From NCBI RefSeq assembly GCF_014750685.1, contig NZ_JAAXGE010000002.1, positions 806,001-870,000 on the forward strand: a stretch of DNA of 64,000 nt, given 5' to 3'. The stretch comes from Bacteroides sp. GM023 (lineage in GTDB: Bacteria > Bacteroidota > Bacteroidia > Bacteroidales > Bacteroidaceae). The translations under genes were made by a program, and so were the position numbers. The notes under the pieces are model-generated. The model saw only the letters and a program-made list of their open reading frames with translations, was not told the origin of the DNA and did no database searches. Positions 1 through 11,000 of this stretch are shown here, piece by piece; the stretch's first letter is position 1, and the number at the start of each line of letters is the position of its first letter.

Positions 1-1497
1 CTTATATTTTCTGCCATATTTTTGGGATACTCCGTTTATCATGGGCAGATTGTGATAGTTACTTTGCATACTCCAGATGGTATAGCGCTCACTGCTGAAT
101 GTCTTGCGTGTATAAGTTCCTACACCGGCATCAATCAGTATGGGGGTCTGATTGAACCAAACCGAGCAAGTGCCTGCATCATTGTGATTATGGCTTTCGT
201 CATTATATCCACCTTTTGCTGCTAAGAATATTCCTTCTTTTGCAGAAAGATAGCAAAATTCAGTTTCAGGATACCAGGTGAAAGGGCGAATTTCATGCTC
301 AGGCTCTATCTGCTGCAATTCTTTGTCAATAGCGATGGAAGCCAGGGTACGAAAGACATCCCGGCCATTCCAAGGTAAAGAAGGCGATTTGCGCATCAGG
401 GCGGCAAATCCTTTTAACTCATCGCTACCTACAGCTTTGCCGAAACGGTAAATGAGATACGCATCGCCACCACCACGCGCTGATGCGTCAGCAAAGTTCA
501 CGACCCAGCCGTTGCCTACATAAGAACGTGAAATATATTCTCCTATGTTTCTTATCATTGGTTCCTGAAAGATGCTAACCTTCCCACCGGTGATGTCCGA
601 GAGAAGTTCCAGATAGTCAAGTGTTTTTCCGGCAGCGTGTCCCCAATAGGATGGGCCCTCTTCGCAAGCCCCGTTCGCTTTGATGTAGTTCAAAAACTTA
701 TCTACCGATTCCATTGTCAGATGAACAGCTTTCGCCAGAGTGTCGCGGTCATTTTCAAGAAGCATAAAGCACATCAGTGCGTTGCTGTTACACCAAGGAT
801 TCCAGTTATTGAGCATACGTCCGTTGTAATTGCGTCCCATCCACCAAAACGAGTCGTTATTCATATATGGATCAAGAATACGAACTTGCAATTCGTGACG
901 CAACCGACGTGAGATTTCCGGGTCCACTTTGTTGAACGAATCGTGCATAAAATAGTAGGTCCATGCCAATAATCCGCCAAGATCACCGGAGGTAAGATCG
1001 ATGAGAGGATAATCGTACGTTGGTAAAGAACGGGAAGAAGGCTGCGTAATGAGGTGGGCGGAAAGAGCCCATGAAGTCATTTCACAGGTATGGAATACGC
1101 CATTTGCCAGTTGGTCGAGAAAGCGTCCTTTTCCTTCGGCGAGTTCCGCCATCAGCAAACCGATGATGGCATTATTATTTTCACCAAAAGGCTTTTCCAT
1201 CATCGAACGATTACCTGTACGCTCAAAAGCCAGATAATCGGTAGCTTTCACCACTTGCCACTGATAATCCAATAATTTTTCTCCACGCCGGATATATTCG
1301 TCTTTAAATGTTCCCAAGAATGTATCCCATCCGGCACGATCGGTATAATCGGGATAGGTGACCCATTGTTGGTTCAACACCAAAACATCCTTTAGGCTAT
1401 TCATATCTGCTTGTTTCTGTAATAGATTACGTTCCGTATAAGCAAATGTGACAGTTGCACACAAAAATGCAAGAAATAACAGCGCCAATCTTTTCAT
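1..1497 (-). CDS. Heparinase II/III-type polysaccharide lyase, 3' end beyond window
   Basis: Only the first 499 codons are present; the reading frame stays open to base 1. The start ATG is followed by a clear signal peptide (MKRLALLFLAFLCATVTFA). Residues about 60-380 fit the alpha-helical toroid of heparinase II/III-like lyases, with an NWNPW motif near residue 231 and a GPSYWGH motif near 282, which are the usual places for the catalytic Asn and Tyr/His. From about 400 the beta-sandwich begins, and the SHNHNDAG motif near 437 is the metal-site signature of the family. Such enzymes cleave uronic-acid polysaccharides by beta-elimination and leave a 4,5-unsaturated uronate. The GH88 gene upstream in the same PUL would remove that residue. 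PL12, PL15, PL17 and PL21 share this fold, so the exact family and substrate cannot be fixed from a truncated protein. Confidence 0.85.
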   Translation of the reverse strand, partial: MKRLALLFLAFLCATVTFAYTERNLLQKQADMNSLKDVLVLNQQWVTYPDYTDRAGWDTFLGTFKDEYIRRGEKLLDYQWQVVKATDYLAFERTGNRSMMEKPFGENNNAIIGLLMAELAEGKGRFLDQLANGVFHTCEMTSWALSAHLITQPSSRSLPTYDYPLIDLTSGDLGGLLAWTYYFMHDSFNKVDPEISRRLRHELQVRILDPYMNNDSFWWMGRNYNGRMLNNWNPWCNSNALMCFMLLENDRDTLAKAVHLTMESVDKFLNYIKANGACEEGPSYWGHAAGKTLDYLELLSDITGGKVSIFQEPMIRNIGEYISRSYVGNGWVVNFADASARGGGDAYLIYRFGKAVGSDELKGFAALMRKSPSLPWNGRDVFRTLASIAIDKELQQIEPEHEIRPFTWYPETEFCYLSAKEGIFLAAKGGYNDESHNHNDAGTCSVWFNQTPILIDAGVGTYTRKTFSSERYTIWSMQSNYHNLPMINGVSQKYGRKYK

Positions 1498-1577
1498 GTT
1501 TATTTTATTATTTCACGTAAAAATACATCCTTTTTCTATACTATGTTTAGCATGGCTATTCATTCTCGTTTATAGTA

Positions 1578-1627
1578 GTTACACAGTACCTACTACTCCC
1601 AACAAGAGGAAAGTAGGTCTGTGTAAC
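1578..1627 (-). other. Long intergenic hairpin between SusD B and the lyase gene
   Basis: Arms 1578-1586 and 1619-1627 (GTTACACAG / CTGTGTAAC) are perfectly complementary, and 1588-1594 pairs with 1612-1618 (ACCTACT / AGTAGGT). This makes a 16-bp stem with one bulged base and a 17-base loop. No T-run follows in the direction of transcription, so it is not a standard intrinsic terminator. It lies in the 191-base gap between the SusD stop and the lyase start and may be a processing, stability or partial-termination element. Confidence 0.6.
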
Positions 1628-1688
1628 ATACATCTGATTATGAAATCTCAGAAAACGCTCTTCTTAGCTTACTATAAAAACGGTTCTA

Positions 1689-3365
1689 CTACCAACCCGG
1701 ATTCTGTCCCAAATTGGGATTCTTATACTTTTCCGTATTGGAAATCGGATAGAAATAAAGATTGTCCGTGATCGTCCTGGTTTCATGAAGAAGTTTGGCA
1801 TAATTGAAGTTATCACCAGTCTTTTCTATCTTCACTCTGTAAATATCCGCTGTTTTACTCAAGTCTTTCCAACGACGAATATCCCAAAAGCGATGTCCTT
1901 CAAAAGCCAGTTCCACACGACGTTCATTTTTCAGACGTTTGATGAAGTCCTCTTTAGACATTCCTGTAGGAAATGCGGGCATTTTTATATCCGAACGATT
2001 ACGAACCTGATTTACCGCCTCACGAGCAGTCATCGGGCATGTTTCGTCACCTGCGACATCCGGACCGTAAGCATTCGCCATTGCTTCCGCATAATTCAGT
2101 AATACTTCCGCATAACGGAAAAGAATCCAGTTGTGATGTTTCTTGGTAACAGTAGATCCGGAAGCAAAACTGATATCTTTGTTGACATACTTGCGCAGAT
2201 AATAACCGGTGGTAGTGGCATTAGCCAGCGGAAGTCCGTTTGCGCCGCCTTCCCATATTTCCACTTTCTTCGCAGCCGGCCATTCCATATTGTTATAAAC
2301 AACGGTCATAGCCAGACGAGGGTCGCGGTCGGCATATGGATTAGCCTTCATTGCAGGATTATTCCAATCAAACTCATTTCCGGATGATTTCATCTCGAAA
2401 GCATCCACCAGGTTCTGTGTCGGACAGGTAGAGGTTTTTCCGCCTTCTACTCCCATCGGGAAGTTTGCTTTTTCAAAATCTCCGTTTTCACCGGTAGAAC
2501 GAGCCAGGATAACTTCTGTACTTGTATTATTAGCTGCTCCGAACAGATTGGCAAACTTATCTAGTTTATATCCTAGTTCGGAAGCCGAACCGATGATTTC
2601 ATAAGCAGCTTTGGCAGCTTTTTCCCATTTGTCAGTATCGTCGGCAGAGAAAAGCGGACTTGCCATATAAAGAGCCACTCTTGCTTTCAAAGCTAATGCT
2701 GCACCACGGGTGATGCGCCCTGTTTCTTTATCGGCAAAACCACTCTTGTAGCTAACAGGTAGTATCGGAGCTATTTCTGCACACTCTTGCATGATGAATT
2801 GCGCCACTTTCTCACAACTTTCAGGTATTACCTCATTCACTTCTTCTTGCGTCAGGACAGTTGTCACCAAAGGCACATTGTGATAACGCTTTATCAATTC
2901 AAAGTAATAGAAAGCACGGAGAAAACGAACTTCATATGGAAAGTTTCTGTAAGTTTTCATCATATCCTCATAGTTTTTAGAATGTTCCCAGTCTTCAAAA
3001 TTCTGTCCTTCAGCTTCCTTCAAATACAAGTTGGCCGAACGGATAGCTGTGTAATACTTGCTCCACACATCATCCACCAAATGATTGGCCGACCAAGTAC
3101 CGTTAACAAAATACTGGATGGCCGAAGATTTATAGACATGGATAGCATCATCGGTGGCTGCATCGAGCATAGCGTCCGATGTGTTGCAAAAATCCTGCGG
3201 CAAATAACTGTAAATGTTGGTCACCATCTTTTTTGAACGGTCAAAGCTCTCGAAGATGTCCTGCTTTTGATAGTCGGTCGACTCGTCACAGTCCATAAAG
3301 TCGCATCCACCCAAAACGAAAGCCGGCAAAAGCAGTGCTATATATTTAAATTTCATATGTTTCAT
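1689..3365 (-). CDS. SusD-like outer-membrane glycan-binding lipoprotein (pair B)
   Basis: RagB/SusD family. The start was taken as the ATG at 3365 because a longer in-frame start is TTG and overlaps susC; an ATG nine bases further in (3356) is also possible. The signal peptide ends in the lipobox VLGGC followed by acidic residues. The C-terminal part carries the family signature around FEGHRFWDIRRWKDL, and the protein ends in GQNPGW, typical of SusD proteins. It is a helical, TPR-like surface lipoprotein that lids its SusC partner and presents glycan. Its gene starts 13 bases after the stop of the 919-residue SusC, so the two form a translationally close pair. The substrate is presumably the same uronic-acid glycan as pair A. 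Confidence 0.93.
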   Translation of the reverse strand: MKHMKFKYIALLLPAFVLGGCDFMDCDESTDYQKQDIFESFDRSKKMVTNIYSYLPQDFCNTSDAMLDAATDDAIHVYKSSAIQYFVNGTWSANHLVDDVWSKYYTAIRSANLYLKEAEGQNFEDWEHSKNYEDMMKTYRNFPYEVRFLRAFYYFELIKRYHNVPLVTTVLTQEEVNEVIPESCEKVAQFIMQECAEIAPILPVSYKSGFADKETGRITRGAALALKARVALYMASPLFSADDTDKWEKAAKAAYEIIGSASELGYKLDKFANLFGAANNTSTEVILARSTGENGDFEKANFPMGVEGGKTSTCPTQNLVDAFEMKSSGNEFDWNNPAMKANPYADRDPRLAMTVVYNNMEWPAAKKVEIWEGGANGLPLANATTTGYYLRKYVNKDISFASGSTVTKKHHNWILFRYAEVLLNYAEAMANAYGPDVAGDETCPMTAREAVNQVRNRSDIKMPAFPTGMSKEDFIKRLKNERRVELAFEGHRFWDIRRWKDLSKTADIYRVKIEKTGDNFNYAKLLHETRTITDNLYFYPISNTEKYKNPNLGQNPGW

Positions 3366-3378
3366 TTCGCTTAGTTTA

Positions 3379-6138
3379 TTAGAAACGTAAATTAACGCCA
3401 AAAGTATATTGAGACATCAACGGGTGACTCGCTCCTGTCAATTCGGGATCTATCACACCATCCATCTTGTCAATGCTGAACAAATCATGTCCACGGGCAA
3501 ACACTCTTGCCTGGCTTACGCCGGGGAGACTTTTTATCCATCTTTCGGGCAACTGATAATATACCTCCAAAGTACGCAGTTTCAGGAATGAAGCATCTGC
3601 CACCCACATGGAGTTGGTATTATAGTTATTTTTCGAGCCGTTGTAAGTCAAACGGGGATATTTGCCATCCGGATTGCTTGCTGTCCAACGATTGTCGTAG
3701 TAATGCTGGGAAATGGTATTGTTGCTGACCAACGGACGATAGATACTGCGGGTATCCAGTAACTGACTATAATTTGCTACACCCTGAAACAAGGCAGTAA
3801 ATCCGAATCCTTTATACTCGGCACCCAGGTTGAAACCGTAATAGATTTCCGGGCAGATGTTGTTATATCCTAAAGCTACCTGATCGTACGCATCAATTAT
3901 CTTATCACCATTCTGGTCTTTAAACTTCAAATCACCCGGCTGTACTTCATCCAAAACTTGCTTCACTTCACGTTCGTCAATCTCCTGCTGGCTTTTATAA
4001 ATTCCCTCTACTTCATAACCGAAGTATTGTCCTATAGAGTGGCCGGTACGTTTCAGATAATCATAAGGGCGATAAACCTCATTCATTTCCTTGATTTCGT
4101 TGCGGTTGAAACTGAACTGTCCTCCCAACTGATAATACACATTACCAATCTTGTCATTCCAACTGGCAGCTACTTCCACACCATAGCTATTTACAATGCC
4201 GTTATTGATGGAGGGAGTAGCAATACCCAATACTGAAGATAAAGCACCGTCGCCATCCACCAGGATATCCGTTCGATGATCATAGTATCCGTCTATCGTA
4301 ACAGAAAGGCGTCTCCAGGCCATGAAATCAAAGCCAGCATTCAGTTTATGGGATTTCTCATAGGTCAAACCATCCACAGCCAGGCGGGACTCTTTCAATC
4401 CACCAATAGATGTCGGAGTGTCACCAAAGAAGTAGCTGCTACCTCCACTATATGAGCTTCTGAAAAGCTGGGTGCCAAAATCCGCACGCCCTGCGATACC
4501 ATACGAAGCACGGAGTTTCAACATATCCAGCCAGTCAGCTTTCAGAGCACTCTCTTCTGATAATATCCAGCCTGCACCGATGGCAGGGAAGATACCCCAA
4601 CGCTTATCGGGATCAAGTACGCTGGAAGCGGAACCTGACAATGAGAAGTCTAACAAATAACGACTCTTATAGGTATAGTGAGCCTGCCCCACAATATCCA
4701 TATAAGCTCTGCCGGCATTTTGACCACGTTTAGTCATTTTATCCATCGCATAGAACAAGGTGGCATTCAATTTGTGATCGGTACCCCAATTCCTGTCATA
4801 ATTTACCTGCACATTTATATTGAGATGGCGAACAACGTCCTTGATGCTACTGGTAAAGTCCAGGGGAGTCTCATCTGTCAGTTTCTTGTATTGGTCTTTC
4901 TCGCCGTCCCATCCCATAGTTGCTTCTTCACTGGCAAATTTGCGCTGGTTGCGTTCCCAATAACGTGCCTCGTTGTCCAAGCCGATACGTGCGGTAGCCG
5001 ACAGACCTTTGGCTATAAAATCCAACTTCTGCACAAATTTTACGTCAGCATAGAGATTACGGGATTGCCCACGTTCATAACCGGTACCAGAAATCCGTGC
5101 GATCGGATTATTGCCATAGATGGAGGTAGCTCCCCAAGTCCCATGAGAGGTTTTTATCGGCATGGCGCCGGCGGGAACCTGATACAATGCATTGAATATA
5201 TCGGTAGTAGCAGTATAAGGACGGTTGTCTTCAGCGAAATTACCACGGAGACTCAGTTCCAATTTGGAAGTTGCACCCAACTTCACATCCAGATTGGTCA
5301 GAAAGTTCAGTTTAGAATACTTGAATTGAGTGGAATATCCATCATTGTCATCCGTTGGTTGTAGAATACCTTTATCATTCAAATAATTCAACTGAGCGAA
5401 ATACTGAACGTTATCGCCACCACCTCGCATAGAGAAGTTCACGTTGTTGCCATAACTGTGATCGCGCAGCGCCTCGTCCATCCAGTCTACATTGGGGTAA
5501 AATTCAGGATATGTCTGATTCTTGAAAGCGTCCAGTTCCCTGTCTGTATATCGAGGAGACAATCCGTCATTCTTCAATCCTTCATTCAAGGCTTGCGCAT
5601 AAGTATACCCATCTACAAACTTAGGCAGGCGATGCGGAGTACCCATCTTGAATTCATAGTCGAGAGTGATGACTGGTTTGCCTACATAGCCGCGCTTTGT
5701 CGTTATATAAACCACTCCGTTGGCACCACGAATGCCATATAAAGCAAGTGAAGTGGCGTCTTTAAGTACAGTCACTGATTCGATGTCCTGTACAGCCAGA
5801 TTATCGATGCTGCGTTCAAAACCATCAATCAATATCAATGGACTCTTTTCGTTGGTAGTGCCCAAACCACGGATATAGAGTGTAGCACCGTTTTCCCATT
5901 CGTTTCCCGCATTCTGCAATACCTGAAGACCAGGAATCAAGCCAAACAGGGAATTAGAGGCTACCGTGCTCGTTCTGTGGCTCAAGCGCTCTGAAGTCGC
6001 CACGCCTCCGGCGGTAGTTGCTTCCTTCTTGTTGAACGAGATACCCCGTCCATAATGTTGTATGCTGTCTGCTATCTGAGCTACTGAAACAGAAGAAAAC
6101 AATAGCCCTGCAATTAATAGCTTTATACTTTTTTCCAT
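3379..6138 (-). CDS. SusC-like TonB-dependent transporter, short form lacking N-terminal extension (pair B)
   Basis: The 919-residue protein starts with a signal peptide (MEKSIKLLIAGLLFSSVSVAQ) and enters the plug domain within about 60 residues (SLFGLIPGLQV, then LILIDGFER, VTVLKDATS, YGIRGANGV). A 22-strand barrel follows and ends in FGVNLRF. Usual SusC proteins have 1000 or more residues, with a carboxypeptidase-regulatory-like domain and a TonB box of the EVVVVGYG type before the plug. Neither is visible here, and no upstream frame extension supplies them. The plug and barrel motifs are intact, so this is not an obvious pseudogene. It is the second SusC of the locus, between SusD A and SusD B, and may handle a different fragment of the same glycan. 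Confidence 0.9.
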   Translation of the reverse strand: MEKSIKLLIAGLLFSSVSVAQIADSIQHYGRGISFNKKEATTAGGVATSERLSHRTSTVASNSLFGLIPGLQVLQNAGNEWENGATLYIRGLGTTNEKSPLILIDGFERSIDNLAVQDIESVTVLKDATSLALYGIRGANGVVYITTKRGYVGKPVITLDYEFKMGTPHRLPKFVDGYTYAQALNEGLKNDGLSPRYTDRELDAFKNQTYPEFYPNVDWMDEALRDHSYGNNVNFSMRGGGDNVQYFAQLNYLNDKGILQPTDDNDGYSTQFKYSKLNFLTNLDVKLGATSKLELSLRGNFAEDNRPYTATTDIFNALYQVPAGAMPIKTSHGTWGATSIYGNNPIARISGTGYERGQSRNLYADVKFVQKLDFIAKGLSATARIGLDNEARYWERNQRKFASEEATMGWDGEKDQYKKLTDETPLDFTSSIKDVVRHLNINVQVNYDRNWGTDHKLNATLFYAMDKMTKRGQNAGRAYMDIVGQAHYTYKSRYLLDFSLSGSASSVLDPDKRWGIFPAIGAGWILSEESALKADWLDMLKLRASYGIAGRADFGTQLFRSSYSGGSSYFFGDTPTSIGGLKESRLAVDGLTYEKSHKLNAGFDFMAWRRLSVTIDGYYDHRTDILVDGDGALSSVLGIATPSINNGIVNSYGVEVAASWNDKIGNVYYQLGGQFSFNRNEIKEMNEVYRPYDYLKRTGHSIGQYFGYEVEGIYKSQQEIDEREVKQVLDEVQPGDLKFKDQNGDKIIDAYDQVALGYNNICPEIYYGFNLGAEYKGFGFTALFQGVANYSQLLDTRSIYRPLVSNNTISQHYYDNRWTASNPDGKYPRLTYNGSKNNYNTNSMWVADASFLKLRTLEVYYQLPERWIKSLPGVSQARVFARGHDLFSIDKMDGVIDPELTGASHPLMSQYTFGVNLRF

Positions 6139-6178
6139 AAGGATAGTATGATTACTTTATTCAATAATAAATTTTATT

Positions 6179-8020
6179 TTATTCCCAACCCGGATTCTGT
6201 ACCAGTCCGTATCCCTTATTTATCTCTGTGGCAGGGAAGGCGCTCAGGTACCACTTCGGTGTGAATCCACCAGCTTTCTGCCAGGCTCTTGCTGTCAGTT
6301 GCGGGAAATCAAATTTATATTCACCGGCAAATTTATCAGTTCCCTCAGGCACTACATGGCGATAAAAATAAAGGCCATGCAAACGTTTGGTGAAATCGGC
6401 TTCACGCTTCCAGCGAATCAAGTCGTAAAAGCGAACCTCTTCGTATCCGAACTCACAAGCCCGCTCACGAAGTACGGCCTCGCGGAAATCTTTTTTATCC
6501 AAACCGGTTTTTAAATCACCTAAGCCCACACGGTTTCTCACTGCATTGATGTAAGGATAAGCATCGGCGGTGCGGTTGCATTCATTAAGCGCCTCAGCAT
6601 ACGACAAATAAACTTCCGCTAAACGTAGTAACGGCCACTGGATCACCCGGTTCTTCCACTCTCCTTGGCGGTCAAGCAAGAATTTTCGCGCTGCCATACC
6701 ATTGGTTGTAAGCCCTTTATCGTCCAAGCTGACAGTCTTGTTATTATAATGTATACCTGCCGGATAGTTAGTCTTATCATCCGATTTGGCTCTACAAATA
6801 TCGGCTCTTCCACTACCAAAGATATCGCCGTCTAATAAAATAGTTTCACTTAAACGTGGGTCACGGTTGATAAACGGGTTTTTGCTATGTTCTGGATTGT
6901 TCCAATCAAAATCACTGCCATCTGCCATAGGGAACATATCGAAATATTCTTTTGTAGGTCCCCAGGCACCCCAACGTGCTCCTTGCATGATACCACCAAT
7001 ATTGTTGGTACGATAGTGGCGACGTACCGAAATCAGCGACTCCGTAGTACCGCGTGTATAGTAAGCATCACGGAATGCCATACGCGGCTCAGCCTCTTTT
7101 ACCAAGCCATAGAATCCCTCCTTTTTCATCTCATCAAAAAACTCTTTGCCGGCATTGGCTGCATCCTCCCAACGTTTTGCATCGTAACCTCCAAACCAAG
7201 TCATCAGCTTGGTAGAAGCTTCGCCCTCATAGTAAGGAGCATCGGAATTGAACAACGGACTTGCCACAAACAGGCGAACACGAACTTTCAATCCCATAGC
7301 AGAGGCACGGGTCAAACGTCCGCTCCAGTTATCAGACTCTTCTTCGGTAACAGACCAAGGTAATTCTTTACAGGCAATAGCTTCATCCAGCATACGGATG
7401 ATAAAATCTACCGTCTCTTGCAAAGTGCCACGTCTGGGTAATTGTGCGTCATCCGCTTCAATCGCATGATCCACAATAGGCAATGCGCCATAATGACGGA
7501 GCATTTCGGCATATTGGGTAGCGATGACAATCTTAGCTTCTGCCTTCAAACGGGATTTTTCGTCCGCACCCATATCAGGCACTCTATCCACATTCTCAAT
7601 AAATACCCAGGCCATGCGGATGCTCTTCCAGCCATTGCGTGCCGTAAACTTATATTTGGTACCGTTGGCTTTGTCCTCGGAGCCGGCATTGTAAGAGCCA
7701 TTATAATAATTAATATTCACTCCATCCCATGTCAAAGATGAATTGCAAAGGTCAGTCAATCCTTCCAGAATACCATACCATAATCCGACCGAATTTGTGT
7801 ATTGATTGCTCGCATTAAAAGTATAGGGTAAATTTCCATAACTGTTCCATAATACACGGCGTGCATATTCGGCCGTAGAGAAAATGGTATCGATGGTTAC
7901 ATCAGAACTGGGTGGCTTCTGAAGAAATTTCTCACCTAGTGCAAAGTCTTCACATGATATTGTTGTAGTCAATAACGTAGCCAACATCAAGCCATGAAAA
8001 TATCTTTTAAGTGGTTTCAT
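6179..8020 (-). CDS. SusD-like outer-membrane glycan-binding lipoprotein (pair A)
   Basis: This 613-residue RagB/SusD-family protein has a signal peptide ending in the lipobox TTISC, followed by EDFALGEKF. The C-terminal signature lies around RACEFGYEEVRFYDLIRW, and the protein ends in LVQNPGWE. It follows the 1056-residue SusC by 23 bases and precedes the short SusC by 40 bases, so pair A and pair B are very probably one transcript. The role is surface capture of oligosaccharide for the SusC partner. Sequence and length differ clearly from SusD B, so this is not a recent tandem duplication. Confidence 0.93.
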   Translation of the reverse strand: MKPLKRYFHGLMLATLLTTTISCEDFALGEKFLQKPPSSDVTIDTIFSTAEYARRVLWNSYGNLPYTFNASNQYTNSVGLWYGILEGLTDLCNSSLTWDGVNINYYNGSYNAGSEDKANGTKYKFTARNGWKSIRMAWVFIENVDRVPDMGADEKSRLKAEAKIVIATQYAEMLRHYGALPIVDHAIEADDAQLPRRGTLQETVDFIIRMLDEAIACKELPWSVTEEESDNWSGRLTRASAMGLKVRVRLFVASPLFNSDAPYYEGEASTKLMTWFGGYDAKRWEDAANAGKEFFDEMKKEGFYGLVKEAEPRMAFRDAYYTRGTTESLISVRRHYRTNNIGGIMQGARWGAWGPTKEYFDMFPMADGSDFDWNNPEHSKNPFINRDPRLSETILLDGDIFGSGRADICRAKSDDKTNYPAGIHYNNKTVSLDDKGLTTNGMAARKFLLDRQGEWKNRVIQWPLLRLAEVYLSYAEALNECNRTADAYPYINAVRNRVGLGDLKTGLDKKDFREAVLRERACEFGYEEVRFYDLIRWKREADFTKRLHGLYFYRHVVPEGTDKFAGEYKFDFPQLTARAWQKAGGFTPKWYLSAFPATEINKGYGLVQNPGWE

Positions 8021-8043
8021 ATCGTTTATTCTCCATTTTTTAA

Positions 8044-11000
8044 TTAAAATCCTACTTTCAGACCGAAATTAATGACCATCACCAACGGATACATCGGTGT
8101 GGCACTGGCCTTTGACTCGGGATCTATCACATCCAGTTTATCGAATGTAAGTAGATTATATCCCGTAGCATATATACGTAAACTACCTAAATGTATTTTT
8201 TCCAATGTCTTTTTGGAAAAGCTATAACCTATTTCGACATTCTTCAAACGCAAGTAAGAAGCATCACGCAGCCACAAATCAGAATCACGGTAATTGTTGG
8301 ATTTATTAAGGAATGAAATAGCCGGATACTTGGCCGCATCTCCCTTCTGGGTCCATGTATCGGTAGTGAAATACCTCATCAAAGATCGGGAATCGGTCGC
8401 ACCGAAAGGAGTACGGAATACGTCTTTTAGCATTCGGGAAGTTTTTGCTGCTCCCGACCAAGTCATGCTTATGTCAAATCCTTTATATGAAATTCCATAG
8501 TTGATACCACCGGACAGTTGAGGGTAAGTAGGATTACCAATGGAAGTAATATCATTCTGGTCTATCTTCTTATCGCCGTTCAAGTCTTTGTACTTCACGT
8601 CGCCGGGCATGGGGGTAAAGCCTGTACCATAATCGGGCATACCACCACGTTCTTCGGTGGCATAGCGTGCAACATCTTCTTCCGAGAAATAACCATCGAA
8701 CTTATGACCAAAATTCTGTCCTACCGATTTGCCTGTACGTTGCATATAAGGGTAAGGATATTCAGCTTCATCCATATAGATAATCTTATTTTTAGCATAA
8801 GAGATGTTGAAACCAATGTTATAATCAAATGCATTTACTTTATCTCTCCAGGTCATGCTGAACTCAAAGCCTTTGTTATCTACTTTACCTATATTGGCAG
8901 TAGGAAGTGTCACAGCCAGATAACCGGGGTTTGTACCACGAGAAGTTAGGATGTCACGGCGATGCTCAATGAAGTAGTCGAAGTTCATCTTCAGTTTGCT
9001 ATCGAGAAAGTAAGCGTCGACACCATAATTCTGCTTGGCTGCCGTTTCCCAAGTCACATTGGGATTACCTTTCTTTGATTCGACAGCACCTGTAGTGATG
9101 GAAGAGCCGTTACCGAAGAAGAAACCGCCATTGGCAGGATTGTACACGTCCGGCAAATAAAGGAACCTGGATTTATCACTTACACGGTCGTTACCCACAA
9201 TACCGTAAGAAGCACGCAGCTTCAGGTAACTGACATAAGGCTTCAGACTTTGCATAAATTTTTCTTCCGAGATAATCCAACCCAAAGAAAAGGCGGGAAA
9301 CAGACCGAAACGCTTGCCTGGGGCAAAGTTCTCAGATCCGTTGTATCCCATATTTACATCAGCCATATAACGGGTGTTAAAATCGTAAGTAGCACGTCCC
9401 ACTAACCCGATATAGCTTCTCGGAATGGACAAGAATGCGTCAGGCCCTTCAGGATAGTAAGTGATAGATTGGTTGTACATTACCAGCCCCGTGACGTGGT
9501 GTTTACCAAAGTCGCGTTTATAGTTCAAAGCAGCTTCTACATACCAATCCTTGTTGCGGCCAATTGCCTCATCATAACCCAACACCGTTGCTTCGTCAAC
9601 CCGGCTGAGAAGTACACTTCCGTCTTGTTGCACCAACGGTTCGTAGTGAGGAGTTTTACCACGCCTTTTCTTCGTTAAAGTCACCGAACTGTTGTAAGCT
9701 CCTTTTACGTGAGCCTTCAAGCCTTTGGTTAAGAAATCGAGTTTTTGCTCCAATTGGAAATCGAAATTAAGCGTATTGCCGTAAGAGACATCATACCCCC
9801 TGCCATAATACGTATAAAGCGCATCACGCATATCTCCGGCAATATTTGAAATATGACTGGCATCAGACCAAATCCATTTATCATTCACTATGCCTGAACC
9901 GGAGAAAGGTGTAGCCCAATAGATACCGCGGAAAATGGTTTCAATATTAGTCAAGCCGGATTCACCATCCACGCCAGGATAACGCTTATCATTAACACGT
10001 CCTCCCATATTCATACGGAACAAAGTCGTTTTCGTCAAGTTCATGTCCAGATTGACACGATAGTTATAACGATTGTAACTATAGTTGTCATCATAGTCTT
10101 TCTGGAAACAGTTGAAGAGGCCGTCTTGTGTAAATACACCCAGCGATGCAAAGTAACGCACTTTCTGTGAACCACCTGAAATGGTCAGGTTATGTTGTGT
10201 CTGCAAAGCTGTTTTACGAATCAGCTTGTCCATCCAGTCTGTATTGGGGTAAGCCAAAGGATTGCTATTCGTGCGGAAAGCTTCGATTGTTTCCGGTTTA
10301 AAAGCTAGCTGCCCTTCGGCAACTCCATCGCGAAGTTGTGCTGCATTATAAGCCGTAGCGTACTCGTAACTATCAGCAAATTCAGGCAAGCGAGTCGGAC
10401 TTTGTATAGCAAATGAAGTGGAAAAGTTCACTTTCGCTTTACCTTCCTGTCCACGTTTGGTGGTTACAAGAATTACACCGTTAGCTCCACGTACACCAAA
10501 CACAGCTGTTGCAGAAGCATCTTTCAAGACTGTAATATCTTCCACTTCATTAGGATCAAGCTGGAAAAAGCTACGTTCCACACCATCCACCAACATTAAC
10601 GGCTTAGACATAGACTCATTTAACGAACCCACACCGCGCACATATACTGTAGGATCATCTCCACCCGGCTGTCCGGATGTCTGTATCGCAGACAATCCCG
10701 GCATTTTACCTGCTAAGGCATTACCAATACTCGAAACCGGGCTTTTCAATACATCTTTCGATGAAATGGAAGACATAGCTCCCGTTACTGTCATTTTCTT
10801 TGCTGTACCATAGGCTACAACTTGTACTTCCTGCAATTCCTGAACGTTTTCACTCAACTCAACATTGAGCTTAGATTCTCCCTTATAAACGATCGTTTTA
10901 TCTTTATATCCGGTATATGATATAACGATAGTAGCACCTACTGGAACCTCAAGCTTAAAATTACCATCCATATCGGTAATTACACCATTGGTTGTTCCTT

